From positions 1,612,001 to 1,676,000 of the forward strand of contig JAMSLZ010000003.1 of the NCBI GenBank assembly GCA_026027325.1: a DNA stretch of 64,000 bases, in the 5' to 3' direction. The DNA is from Actinomucor elegans. Taxonomy: Eukaryota > Mucoromycota > Mucoromycetes > Mucorales > Mucoraceae. A program made the position numbers and the translations under genes. Positions 46,219 through 57,411 of this stretch are shown here, piece by piece; positions within the stretch are counted from its first letter, which is position 1; each line of letters opens with the position of its first letter. The notes beneath the pieces are model-generated. The model worked only from the letters and a program-made list of their open reading frames with translations. It had not been told where the DNA came from and searched no databases.

Positions 46219-47846
46219 ATGGAACACCAGCGTCAACAACCACCTCTTTCCGAAAAACCAATACAACTAACAGTAAAGCCTTCTATTCCAGGTAACTCTT
46301 GCCTCCTCCTCCTCCTCCCCCTTTTTTTTTGTCACACTCTTCTTCTTATTGACAAAAATGTATAGGTTCGCCCTTACCTACAAATAATCTGCGGCATGTT
46401 ATTGTCGCTGCAAAAGATGGTCGTACTGGACAGGATATTCAACTTCATTATACCCACGAGAAAGTGATTGGTAATGGGTCTTTTGGTGTAGTCTATCAAG
46501 CAAAATTGATGCATACTGGTGAACTGGCAGCTATCAAAAAAGTGTTGCAAGATAAGCGATTCAAGGTAAATTCTGAAACTTTCAAACACCCCCCTAGGCT
46601 TGTCCTATCGTAACCAAAAAGTTTATAGAATCGAGAATTAGAAATGATGCGCATGATGCACCATCCCAATGTATGTGCATTAAGAGCTTATTTTTATAAT
46701 CAAGGTGAAAAGGTATGTTAACTAAATGAATAATAAAATTACAATTTTTTTTATTATTGTTATTATTCACACAGCGGTAAATATAGAGGGATGAGATTTT
46801 TTTGAATCTTGTATTGGAATATGTACCAGAAACAGTATATAGAGTAGCCCGTCACTATGCTAAGATTAGACAGCCTATACCCATTTTGCAGGTCAAGATT
46901 TATATGTATCAGTTATACAGAGCATTAGCTTATTGTCATAGTATTGGTATTTGTCACCGAGATATCAAACCACAAAACTTGTTATTAGAACCTATTACGG
47001 GTGTATTGAAACTATGTGATTTTGGAAGGTTTGTTCTTTCTAAAAAAAAAAAAAAAAAAAGTTGAAAACGTGTACTAATATGGTAACTAGTGCAAAAATA
47101 CTAAACAGTGGTGATTCCAATGTTTCTTATATCTGCTCTCGTTATTATCGTGCACCTGAATTGATATTTGGAGCGGCTGAATACTCTACAAAGATTGATA
47201 TTTGGTCTGCTGGTTGTGTTATGGGTGAGCTCTTGTTGGGCCAACCATTATTTCCAGGTGAAAGCGGGATTGATCAGCTAGTGGAGATCATTAAAGTATT
47301 AGGAACGCCTTCAAGGGAACAAATTGAATTGATGAATCCAGACTATGATGATCACAAGTTTCCATTGATTAAACCTCATCCATTAGCAAAGGTAAAAAAA
47401 AAAAAAAAAAAAAAAAAAGAATGCATGTGTGTTATTTTACATTAACTAAAAACTTTTTGGAATTTAGATTTTCAGATTAAGAACACCACCTGAAGCTATC
47501 GATCTTATGTCAAATATATTGCAGTACAATCCTTTAGCCAGACCTACGGCAAGTGAAGCACTTATCCATCCATTTTTTGATGAATTGCGCAATCCAGATA
47601 CGAAAATGCCAACAGGCAAAAGCCTTCCGCCCTTGTTTGATTTCTCTGTTGGAGGTATGATATAATAGGCTTATATGTTATCCTGATTCTCATGGTATCC
47701 TTGTCATATTAGAATTATCGATTCAACCTGAATTTATCAAAAAACTTGTACCACCACACTGTTATCAAGAGTTAGCCTCGAGAGGAATCAACATCCATGA
47801 TTTTGAACCTATATCTGCTGAGGGATTACGCATATCTTTGGATTAG
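46219..47846 (+). CDS. GSK3: Glycogen synthase kinase 3 (GSK3/shaggy family)
   Basis: Seven exons: 46219-46291, 46366-46565, 46629-46712, 46787-47028, 47091-47391, 47468-47654 and 47713-47846, giving 406 residues. A Ser/Thr kinase of the RIM11/MCK1/GSK3 group, acting in stress, morphogenesis and differentiation signalling. Seen: glycine loop [15 protein letters not shown]; catalytic Lys in [20 protein letters not shown]; catalytic loop [11 protein letters not shown]; activation segment DFGSAKIL with the GSK3-type regulatory tyrosine in [40 protein letters not shown]; and the GSK3-type FDELRNP end. The DFG motif and the Ser after it are joined by the fourth splice. Two introns contain 17-25-base A runs, so exon ends there could be mis-sequenced. 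The C-terminal 60 residues beyond the kinase fold are unremarkable. Confidence 0.95.
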
Positions 47847-49696
47847 CTATTCTATTGTAAATAAAATACAAACTTACATACTAGATAGCTTTTTTTAGTA
47901 GAGACGATTTTGACACATGCACCTTTTTTTTTGCGCGCCAAAACAAAGTTATTGTGTGCATCCATTATACCACTATCCTTTGAGCGGTATTTTAATATTC
48001 ACGGAATGAATTTGAAGGCTGAAGAGTATAAAATTTTATAGATCAGAGTTTTTTTTGAATTGGCTGTTCATAATAGAAATATGTTAATATACATCAGTTT
48101 TTTTTTTCAAGTATGTTTTGATTGTGTATCCAATGGCATAAAAACCATAACCTATCATATATAAAGACGACGCGTCATATTGGAAAAGTATGTTATTTTC
48201 AAACTTTTGGTTTAAAAAAGATATATGAAAAATTCTAACCGTATGTTAAAGAATAAGACTCAACAACGAAAATTTTACAGCTAAAACGCCACGCTTAATA
48301 TAAATCAAAATAATAACCTATGTTGATATATAAATATAACCCTTGCACGATAAAAAAAAAGCTATGTAATTAGCTTTTAATGGTAGCAGGCATATTAAAC
48401 TAACAAAGTTATATTTCTAAGATATGGCTTTATACTATCAAAAGTACAGAAAACGTGACCTGAACGAAATATAATATAATTAACAAGTAAACATATACTT
48501 CCTTTAATGACTTTTAAGAAGCAATTATGTAAGAGTGACATGAATAGCAACAATCTCGAAAAATTTCAAGAGCAACACAAAGGTGCAAAAACAGATACTG
48601 CTCTTAAATATGCAAAAGTTGGATACCCAAAGCTATTACTTGAACTATTGTCATCTTTCATAGTCTTACGATGATATCCAACTGAAACAAGCCAAAAGAG
48701 TCCTGTTGCATTTCAGAGGCACATTAAACATCACTTTAATAGCCGATTTCTCTGAGAGATCATGAAATGCCATCAATGCAATAAAAGCATTGACACTAAC
48801 ACTGAGGTTAGCACAGTCACTGTTTTTCTATAGTATGTTGTAGTGCCTGTAAAAAAAAATAGGTTTAGATGAAATACAGTTAGTAAAGATATAAAAATAT
48901 TTATCAATACTACCCTCTAAGTCATTAAAGAAACAGGTAAATGCAAAAACGGATACTACTCTTAAATATGCAAAAGTTGGATACCCAAAGCTATTACTTG
49001 AACTATTGTCATCTTTCATAATCTTATGATGGTATCCAACTGAAACAAGCCAAAAGAGTCCTGTTGCATTTCAGAGGCACATTAAACATCACTCTAATAG
49101 CCGATTTCTCTGAGAGATCATGAAATGCCATCAATGCAATAAAAGCATTGGCACTAACACTGAGGTTAGCACAGTCACCGTTTTTCTATAGTATGTTGTA
49201 GTGCCTGTAAAAAAAAATAGATTTAGATGAAATACAGTTAGTAAAGATATAAAAATATTTATCAATACTACCCTCTAAGTCATTAAAGAAACAGGTAAAT
49301 GCAAAAACGGATACTACTCTTAAATATGCAAAAGTTGGATACCCAAAGCTATTACTTGGACTATTGTCATCTTTCATAGTCTTATGATGATATCCAACTG
49401 AAACAAGCCAAAAGAGTCCTGTTGCATTTCAGAGGCACATTAAACATCACTCTAATAGCCGATTTCTCTGAGAGATCATGAAATGCCATCAATGCAATAA
49501 AAGCATTGACACTAACACTGAGGTTAGAACAATCACCGTTTTTGATAATAATAAAAGGATAGATAGCTTATCTTTTTGTACAGTGGAAATCAGCAATTAT
49601 TATTTTCTTTGCAGAAATGACGTCTGGGCTATAACTTTTGCATAAAAAGAATCACTTCTCTGATAGTCGAGCTAATTCATTTCATACTTTCTATAA
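47847..49696. other. AT-rich intergenic region with tandem repeat array
   Basis: About 1.85 kb without a supported gene. The main content is the 358-bp tandem repeat (listed separately). Minus-strand frames at 48828-49019 and 49186-49377 are copies of one another created by that repeat. Confidence 0.6.
48585..49541. repeat. Tandem array of a 358-bp unit, about 2.7 copies
   Basis: The string GCAAAAACRGATACTRCTC occurs at 48585, 48943 and 49301, exactly 358 bases apart, and long flanking sequence is shared. Copies differ at only a few positions (for example ACAG/ACGG and TTTAATAG/TCTAATAG), so the duplication is recent. On the minus strand each unit is open in two short frames (a segment with SVNAFIALMAFHDLSEKSAI and another with MKDDNS..SNSFGYPTFAYL). 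These may derive from a gene. Confidence 0.92.
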
Positions 49697-51790
49697 ATGA
49701 CCTCCAACGCGAAAAAAACCTCCCCAAGTGATAACTTTGCTCAGAACTGTGACAATTTTGACTTGGTCGAGTTCTTTAAAATATATGGAAGTAATAACCG
49801 AGCCGAAAGTAATGATCTGTTTATAAATGTAGTAAACCGTTTTGCTGCATCCAAAAACGATTCTAAAGTAAAGAAAGCTGCGCTTAATATACAAGGACAT
49901 AAATATGGCGTAAGCTAGATTTGAGTAGTATATTTGGCTTTATCTATGTTTTGATGCTGTTTTTAGATTTTGAATACAAGAACAATGGATCGTTACTGGG
50001 ATAAAATTCGACAAAGACAAGCAATTCAAGCCAAATCAAACTCGTTTAGCGCCGACATTATCGCTTCCTCAGCCACATCAGAAGTGGTTGCTCATAAAGT
50101 TACTCTTAAAGTAAGTTATACAGTTGAATATTTTGATAAAATAATAGAACCAACACAGTATATAAAGAACAAGCGAAAACTGGTATATACAATTCATGAT
50201 TGATTATGAACTGATAGACTTAATGTTTTATCAATAGAAACGTTTTTCCGAAAATCATTCCTCAATGCCAGTGCCAAAGCAAAGTAGCAGCGAGGTAAAA
50301 CATTTCTACTCTTATACTACAAATATAACGTTAATTTATGTCGTTTCTAATACAGAATACAAATGATTCCAATTATACAGATCAGTCAAGTACTGGTTCG
50401 GCCAGCCGTTATGAAAAACTACCTAAAACCTTTAAATTCGGTTACTTGGTTGGCTCAGGTGTTATGAAGGATAACGATCCAGATTTGAAGGACCCTCTAG
50501 TCAAGCTATGGAAGTTGGCTGATGGCACTAATGTATCATCATTGTTTTTAAAAGAAAGATCAAGAGTTTTATCCAAGGCAGTGGCTGGTGGTGAACTTAC
50601 ATTAAAAGAACAGATGATTCTAAACTTTATTTTTCATATTAATCCTGACGATCCCAAGCCCTTCTATATCACAGATGCTGAATGGAAAAGCATTCTCGAT
50701 GAACTTTGTTGTACGTATCCTACTTTAAAACTGTCAAGCAAGTTAAAGGAATACATCCTAAAATTATGTGAAGAGGCTCTAGATCAACAAGAGTCGTTTG
50801 ATGACTTGGTAGATTACAAAACTGATATTGATGAATCCCCTGAAGATACCAAGGCAGCGATTAAAATACTTAGTAACATGTAATTAAATCTAAAATTGCA
50901 CTTCTAATACCTACTATTACCTAACTTATATATATATATATATGTATTACAGGCTAGAGCGTTACGGTGGTAGTCAAGATGTAAATGAAGATAATGAAGA
51001 TATATATGTTCGTGAGAGATTACTTCCATTTTTAAATCCCATTTTTCCCAAAAAGAAAAATATTATTCTTGGAGGGTATGTCTACCTTTATATATATTTA
51101 TATATACTAAATATTTCACCTTTTATATACCTTATCCATATAGGTCATCTACTACACTATTGTCATCTAAGAAAGAGAGAGAAATCTTCGATCCGTGCTT
51201 GCAAGGAAAAGTTCCTGACTACTCCGCCTCTCTCAAAAATGAAAATGAGCTATTCGACTTGTTCTTAATGGAAGCGAAGCCACCTATTGCTACTGTAGTT
51301 GATATTGATTTGCTAAAGATGGGAAACATGCTAAAAAACTCGCTGGATTGCTTGTATAAATCTGGTTTGGATCATATTGACCTTTCAGTTTTTGGGTTAG
51401 TGATTGAAGGTATAACTTAAGACACAAATAATTTTTTTTATATTACAATATAAACCCTCTATTGCAGGATATAAGTGCGACTTGTATTCAATGGACATCA
51501 ATTACGACGGCTTATATAGGTTCTATAAAATCGGTACCTTTTATATTCCTTGTGATAGACATGACTTCCACCGATTGATCCCTCTTCTAAAGTACACTCT
51601 CACTTTAAAGAATTTTTTTAATCAAACATATTCAACTTATTCCAATGAATGGGTCAACATAAGACGAAAAGTACTGTCTCAAGAATCGGCACTATCTCAG
51701 GAATCAACACCACCTCGTGAATTAGCACCACATTGCAGGACAATAAAAATTAAGCCATCCTTTCTTTCTCCTATCAAATACCCGATCTGA
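49697..51790 (+). CDS. Mucoralean-type protein with nuclease-like E-x-K motif
   Basis: Seven exons: 49697-49909, 49967-50110, 50238-50294, 50356-50879, 50953-51075, 51144-51409 and 51468-51790, all GT-AG and in phase, giving 549 residues. The N-terminal third is polar and low-complexity. From about residue 260 there is a helical region (WKSILDELCCTYPTLKLSSK), then LERYGG and ERLLPFLNPIF. Next comes KVPDYSAS ... NELFDLFLMEAKPPIATVVD, followed by DLLKMGNMLKNSLDCL, FGLVIEG and LYSMDINYDGLYRFYKIGTF. The D ... (M)E-x-K arrangement followed by a helix resembles the PD-(D/E)XK nuclease core. I associate this overall pattern (KPDF ... E(V)KPP ... YDG(I/L)YR) with a large family of uncharacterised proteins in Mucorales; that link is recollection. 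Its function is unknown, and activity is inference. Confidence 0.8.
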
Positions 51791-53002
51791 AGAATATGAT
51801 AGTTATTTTATTCATTATTATATCATTTAGTATATATCATTAGTATATTTTTCGTATGTACTGAATGTTTGTAAACATATTGTAATACCTCGGGTTCCAA
51901 ATTTTAAGTAAATTTAACGGTTAGTAATACACCAAGAGGTATATAAATGCTTTTGTGGACCGTTTATTTTGTTTTAATGCTATGCTTTTTGGTTTGATCG
52001 TAATACAAATTCTTTTCTATCTACAGTAAGACCTTTATGGCGCTGAGGCCAAATTAATTTCATTTTCAAAATAGCTTTTTATAGTCAATAACTGTATTCT
52101 GTAGAGAAGTGGCCAATGCAGACGGGAAGCGCAATTGAGCAAAGTTACGACAAGTTTTTAAAACATCTAACCTTAGAGATTGACAGGCATTTATATAGGA
52201 GGCATGCACATATTTAACAGAATGAATTGAAGAATAATCATCAAACCGTTGAGCAATTAGTTTAGTGCAAGCCAAATGATAGCAGACCCTATAGTAGTTT
52301 TTTTTTATATCTTTTTAGGTATTATTATATATGCTATGCAAACTATGTACTATTGAAAATTAGAAGAGTCAACTGATCCTGGTATCTTACTAGGAAAAGT
52401 TATTGGTTAAGATTATTAGATGTATAAAACAAGCTATAAAGCAGAACAAGGGATTCGATGCTATAAAACAAAAATCTGGTACATCTATGTTTACTGAGAC
52501 AGTACAATGCATTAGAGGCGGCAACTGCTATAAGAAAATACTTAGATGTATTTTCTAGCATACATATACGATTTCTTTGCGTTTGGCTTTGGATTTTTTT
52601 ACACCGAAATCCCGATTGTCTGGTTAACGAAAACACTAAATTAACGATGTGTGCAAGATCATTTAATTTAACAAATAGATCCGTGTAGGTTTTGCCATTC
52701 ATCAGAAGCAGTAGTTCATTTCGAATAAGAATTACTACCTTAATGTCACATTAGACTGAAATCAGTTACCATCTCACATATCGATTAGTGTCTTGTCAAA
52801 GTTCGATACCTTAAACATCTAAAATTCATGACTATGAAAAGGTTTGTGTTACTTTAAAAAAAGCATTGCTACATAACTGTATACCTTACGCGCTGATGGC
52901 TCGAAACGGTCACACTTTTTTTGACTGCCATATTTTTTTTTTTCGAGCAATTATAAATAATTTTTTCAAACTAAACCTTTTCATACCTTCAAACCAACCA
53001 TA
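51791..53002. other. AT-rich intergenic region
   Basis: About 1.2 kb. Minus-strand open frames at 52400-52702 (100 codons) and 52066-52275 (69 codons) have protein-like composition but no recognised domain, no convincing splice between them and no clear start context, so they are left uncalled. A weak match to the dispersed repeat core (ATGTCACATTAGACTGAAATC) is near 52742. The last 100 bases are the RRB1 promoter. Confidence 0.45.
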
Positions 53003-54715
53003 ATGTCGAAACGTCAAGCCGATCAATCTGAATTAAGAGATCAATATAAAGCCCCTACTTTTGGTAACGGCGCCTCCAGACATGGTGCTGAGGAGAAGAA
53101 TGAAATGGGTGAATTCGAGGACGCTTGGGAGGACGAAATGGAAGAAGAAGAGATTGTCGAGACTGCTGAGGCTGACGAAGACGAAGACGGTACTATGAAA
53201 ACGGTACCAGTTCTTAACCAACAGAAAAAAACTGACATTATTTTTAATGATAGGCATGGATGTAGATGAAAAAGAAGAGGAAGAGGAAGAAAACGACAAG
53301 GATTTGAAGCTGTATTTGCCAGGTCAACCTTTGGCTGAAGGCGAAGTTTTAGAAGCTGATCCTTCCGTGTATGTTATGCTCCATAACTTGGATGTACGTC
53401 TTCCCTTTTTGAGTTTCGATGTTTTGGAAGACAAGTTGGGTGATGAAAGAAAGAACGTAAGTACAAACCATGTCAAATTTTGTATGAAGATACTGATCTT
53501 TATATATATAGTACCCTGCTACTGCCTACGTTGCCGCTGGTACTTCTCTTCCTGGTGATAGAAATAACGAAGTTTTGGTCATGAAAATGTCTTCTTTGCA
53601 CAAGACTCAACAAGAAGGTAATATATATATATATATAAAATCACGAAATTGGTTTAGATTATGCGCAGTTGGCTGATGATTGGTATGTAGATTCTGATGA
53701 TGAGGATGACCCAGATGCTTTGGACGAAGACCCTGTCCTTGAATATAGATCTATTCCTCACAATGGTTGTGTTAACCGTTTAAGAGTGATGCCTCAACAA
53801 CAAGAAAAGAACATCGCTGCCACTTGGTCAGAAACTGGTAAAGTTCATATTTGGGATTTGACATCTGCTATGGCAAGTTTGGAAGTGCCTGGCACTCCTT
53901 CCAACCTTACACAAAAGCCATTGGTCACCATTAACAATCATGGACGTGAAGAAGGCTATGCTATGGATTGGTCTGGCATTGAAGCTGGCCGGTAAGTCTT
54001 TAGAGAGGAGGGAGTGTTTCAATTCAGTTTACATTTGGCTAACTTATATGTAATCCATAGTCTCTTAACTGGTGATAACAATGGTCGTATCTATCATTCT
54101 ATATTGAGCCCTACTGGTATGACCACAGACAATGTCGCATTTAGAGAGCATAAATCATCTGTTGAAGATATTCAATGGTCGCCTACAGAACGTAACGTGT
54201 TCGCCTCTTGTTCTTCTGACCAGACTGTCAAGATTTGGGATACACGTAACAAGAAGCGCTCTGCTGTCGGTATTCACGCCTCCAACTCGGATATCAACGT
54301 GATTACTTGGAATAAAAAGGCATCTTATTTACTGGCCAGTGGCCACGATGATGGTATCTTTAGTGTTTGGGATCTTCGTACCTTCAAGGGCGGTAATTCT
54401 CAACCTACACCAGTTGCTACCTTCAAATGGCACAACGCTCCTATCACATCCATTGAATGGCATCCTACTGAAGAATCTGTCTTGGCTGTGTCTGGTGCCG
54501 ATAACCAATTAACACTTTGGGACTTGTCTGTCGAACCTGATACTGAACAAGAAGGCCGCTTAACCAATGAAGGTGTTGAAGTTCCTCCTCAGTTATTGTT
54601 TGTTCATCAAGGTCAAGAAGATATCAAGGAATTACATTTCCATAGACAAATACCTGGCTGTATCATTAGTACAGCAAGTACTGGTTTGAATATTTTCAAG
54701 ACTATTAGCATTTAG
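53003..54715 (+). CDS. RRB1: Ribosome-assembly WD40 protein RRB1/GRWD1
   Basis: Five exons: 53003-53189, 53254-53456, 53512-53617, 53658-53991 and 54061-54715, giving 494 residues. A nucleolar chaperone for ribosomal protein L3, needed for 60S assembly. Seen: the acidic N-terminus (EDAWEDEMEEEEIVETAEAD); the CAF1C_H4-binding region (YLPGQPLAEGEVLEADPSVY, MLHNLDVRLPFLSFDVL); PGDRNNEVLVMKMSSLHKT; a second acid patch (DSDDEDDPDALDEDP); then WD repeats (AATWSETGKVHIWDL, RLLTGDNNGRIY, VFASCSSDQTVKIWDTRNK, LLASGHDDGIFSVWDLRTF, LAVSGADNQLTLWDL). The first intron donor at 53190 was chosen by phase over a GTACC 14 bases later. Codon use looks biased as for a well-expressed gene. Confidence 0.95.
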
Positions 54716-55176
54716 ATAACTTTTTCTGTACTTTTACTATCCTTTTCTCCTATTACTATCATATTCACTCACTGTAACTTCTTTTTTTTTATATCACATC
54801 TTGCGCGTACTCTTTCTGCCTAAAAATTATTATATATGCTGCATCTCACTAAAAGAGTAATAAACCAATCAAACCAACACACACACATACTATATTTATA
54901 ATGGATTTTTAAGATGTGATATCTTTAAGTATACTTATATTGGCATCTATTAGGACATTACAGGAAACGATTGGTCTAACTGTCTCGTTGTTCACTGAGA
55001 AAGCAACCATCTAACATGTAGCTACGTGTTTCTCTCCTTTTAATCAATCAATTTGATGATATAACAATGGGAAAATGAACTTTTGTTTTATATGCACAAT
55101 GATACACTTTTATTGCATTAATATAGTCTTAAATAAGTGCAATAATAGGTCTACTATGGCATTTATATCTATGGTT
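54716..55176. other. Intergenic 3' region between convergent genes
   Basis: About 460 bases between RRB1 (+) and the zinc-finger gene (-). A/T-rich, with probable polyadenylation signals. No gene seen. Confidence 0.5.
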
Positions 55177-56316
55177 TTACTTGATATGATGAACGATCAT
55201 TAAATGCTGCAAGTACGAGCTCCTGTTCTTTTTGGTAACCCCACACGAACGACAATAGTTATTGGGATCATCTTTTTGTGGAACAAGCTTGTTTGGATTG
55301 TATTTGCCTTTTGTATTGGGAGGCGATAGTACCATCTTGTGCACTTGACGAAGGTGCATTCGATAGGACGCTTTGGTTTGAAATGTGTTGACACAGGCAC
55401 GGCAGAAAAAGTCAGGATCAAATTCGTCTGGCACAATATTGGTGTTTGCAGGTACTTTATACTGTGGAGGCTTGTTGTTGGCGCTAGGATTACGCTTTAC
55501 GATTAATTGAAATTCAGTAGGGTTTACTAATTCAGTGGAATCTTGTTCTGGGGATTCGGCGGGCTTCTGTAGGCCAGCGGACCTCAAGGATTCAAGAGAT
55601 TTTCGTAGTTCAGTTAGCTTCTGTAAGTTAGTTGGCTTCTTTAATTCAGTGGATTTCTGCTTCAGGATTCCAATGGGCTTCTGTAGTTCAGTAGGCTTCT
55701 CTAGTTCAGTTGACTTCTTTAATTCAGTGGGCTTCTGCTTCAGAATTTCAATGGGCTTCCGCAAGTCGGTGGGCTTCTTTAATTCAGTGTGCTTCTGCTT
55801 CAGGAATTTAATGGGCTCCTGCAGGTCAATAGGCTTCTCTAGTTCAGTAGGCTTCTCTAGTTCAGTAGGCTTCTCTAGTTCAGTAGGCTTCTCTAGTTCA
55901 GTAGGCTTCTCTAGTTCAGTAGGCTTCTCTAGTTCAGTAAGTTTCTTTAGATCAGTGAGTTTCAGGGATTCAATAATTTTTTGTAGTTCAGTTGGTTTCT
56001 GTAGTTCAATGAGTCTCTGCTTCAGGGCTTCAATGGGCTTCTGTAGTTCAGTGAGTTTCTCTAATTCAGTAGGTTTCTGTAATTCAATTGGCTTCAGGAA
56101 TTCAGTTGGCTTCTGTAGATCAGTCGGCTTCTGTAGATCAGTGTGTTTCTTTAGTCCAGTGAACTTTTGTAGTTCAACGAGAGTCTTGTTCTCATTGGAC
56201 TTTAGTATTTCAATGGAAATCTTTGGTTTTTTGGGCCTTGGTATTTCAATGGGTGTCTTTGGCTTCTCTGGTTGTGATACTATAACAGGCCTCCAGCGTG
56301 TCTTTTGTTCCGTCAT
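55177..56316 (-). CDS. Zinc-finger part of a repeat-rich protein (C-terminal half or separate gene)
   Basis: An open frame of 379 residues starting at an ATG that overlaps the stop of the upstream frame (ATGA). Residues 1-35 (TEQKTRWRPVIVSQPEKPK) repeat almost exactly the end of the upstream frame (TEQKTRWKPIIVSKPEKPK). Residues 40-265 are a degenerate hexapeptide repeat of the ELQKPT / ELEKPT type. Two C2H2-like fingers close the protein: FFCRACVNTFQTKASYRMHL then RQVH, and NYCRSCGVTKKNRSSYLQHL then MIVH. Because of the repeated junction sequence, I think this and the preceding frame are one gene broken by a one-base shift. The function is unknown; nucleic-acid binding is likely. Confidence 0.72.
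   Translation of the reverse strand: MTEQKTRWRPVIVSQPEKPKTPIEIPRPKKPKISIEILKSNENKTLVELQKFTGLKKHTDLQKPTDLQKPTEFLKPIELQKPTELEKLTELQKPIEALKQRLIELQKPTELQKIIESLKLTDLKKLTELEKPTELEKPTELEKPTELEKPTELEKPTELEKPIDLQEPIKFLKQKHTELKKPTDLRKPIEILKQKPTELKKSTELEKPTELQKPIGILKQKSTELKKPTNLQKLTELRKSLESLRSAGLQKPAESPEQDSTELVNPTEFQLIVKRNPSANNKPPQYKVPANTNIVPDEFDPDFFCRACVNTFQTKASYRMHLRQVHKMVLSPPNTKGKYNPNKLVPQKDDPNNYCRSCGVTKKNRSSYLQHLMIVHHIK
55837..55940. repeat. 18-bp minisatellite in the zinc-finger gene
   Basis: Six tandem copies of CTCTAGTTCAGTAGGCTT on the plus strand, nearly perfect, coding ELEKPT on the minus strand. Degenerate versions continue on both sides across about 55540-56200. Confidence 0.93.
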
Positions 56317-57411
56317 TTTGTCTTTGGGACATTTGATTCAATGGATGCCTTTGGCTTCTCTGGTTTTGATACTATAATAGGCTTCCAGCGTGTTTTTTGT
56401 TCTGTTAGTTTTGTCTTTGAGACCTTTGATTTCCTTGGATTTTGCGATTCGTCGGATTCGAAGTTTATAGGCCATTTACGCTTTTGTATACTATTTCTTT
56501 CGTCATCAGGGTTATTGGTCGTCATAAACTTCTTCGAGGCCATTGATTCATCAGGCTTTTTTGATACATCAGGCCCCAATAATACGTCTTGGATATGCTG
56601 CTTCTTTGATGTATCGAGGCTCCATAAAACTTCCTGTATCTTTGACTTTCTAGATTCCTCAAGCTCAAGTAGTTCACCAATAGGTCTACCGGTATCTTGG
56701 GGTTCTTGTGACTTTTCAAAATATTTGAATCTTATAAATATAGGCGACTCGTTAGACTTGCTGGCCTCGTTGGGTACCGCCAACTTTTCAGATTCTTCTC
56801 GTTCCCTTCGGTTTTGCAATAGTTTTTGGTATTCCTTTTGTAATGCGGATTCCCTGAGTTTTTCCAGCTCTTTCAACTTAATCAACGTTTGCTCTTTCAG
56901 TATCTGTAGAAAATCCTTTTCTGTAGTATAATAAGTTTTTTCTATTGTACTTGGTCCATGCTCAACGGGTATATCAATTGTTGTTGGCTCATTAGGTCCA
57001 AGCTTTATATCAGAATGATCGAATTCGTAGCTTGAATTTAAGGGTATATGTGGGCCTAATTTGTCTGTTCATAATTTGTGAGAACAACCATACACTATTT
57101 GACAGGAGAACCATAAACATACGTGTAAGAGTTTCAAGCTTTTGTTTTTTAATCGATGCATCGCTAGTTTTCTTTTCGTGTTTGGTACTTAGTGATTCAT
57201 TATAAAAGGTTGAATGCGCGTTTTCTCGAAATGGTTGACCTTCCTCCACTTTAATGAATACGGTATTCTCGTCATTATCCATTTCTTTACATTGAGATCT
57301 TTCGTAAACAAATTTTATGTCATGTCCAAGGTTGGATCTTTGATTGTGAATAGAAAATTCAAACATAGGCATGCCTTCTTCGTTTTTGATTGTTGAATCA
57401 GTAATCATCAT
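56313..57411 (-). CDS. Charged coiled-coil N-terminal part of the zinc-finger gene
   Basis: Two exons, 57411-57123 and 57055-56313, with a 67-bp GT-AG intron, giving 343 residues to a TGA. Residues 1-95 are acidic and polar. Residues 125-165 form a strongly helical Leu/Glu/Lys segment (LIKLKELEKLRESALQKEYQ). The rest is Lys/Ser/Glu-rich. The final 40 residues are duplicated at the start of the next frame. Compared with the first copy of the duplicated sequence (AAGACAAAACTAACAGAAC), the second (AAGACAAAATGACGGAAC) is one base short in the A-run, which creates the stop. It may therefore be a genuine frameshift mutation, a sequence error, or two overlapping genes. No known family. Confidence 0.68.

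Noticed and set aside
48585..49541. Possible CRISPR-like array
   Set aside because: The unit is 358 bp with no short repeat-spacer structure, and the organism is a fungus.
52400..52702. 100-codon minus-strand frame
   Set aside because: Protein-like composition but no domain, partner exon or start context; kept only as a note in the intergenic entry.
55535..56931. Plus-strand frames opposite the zinc-finger gene (Ser/Phe/Gly-rich)
   Set aside because: Produced by the 18-bp repeat read on the wrong strand; the minus strand has zinc fingers and a spliced start.
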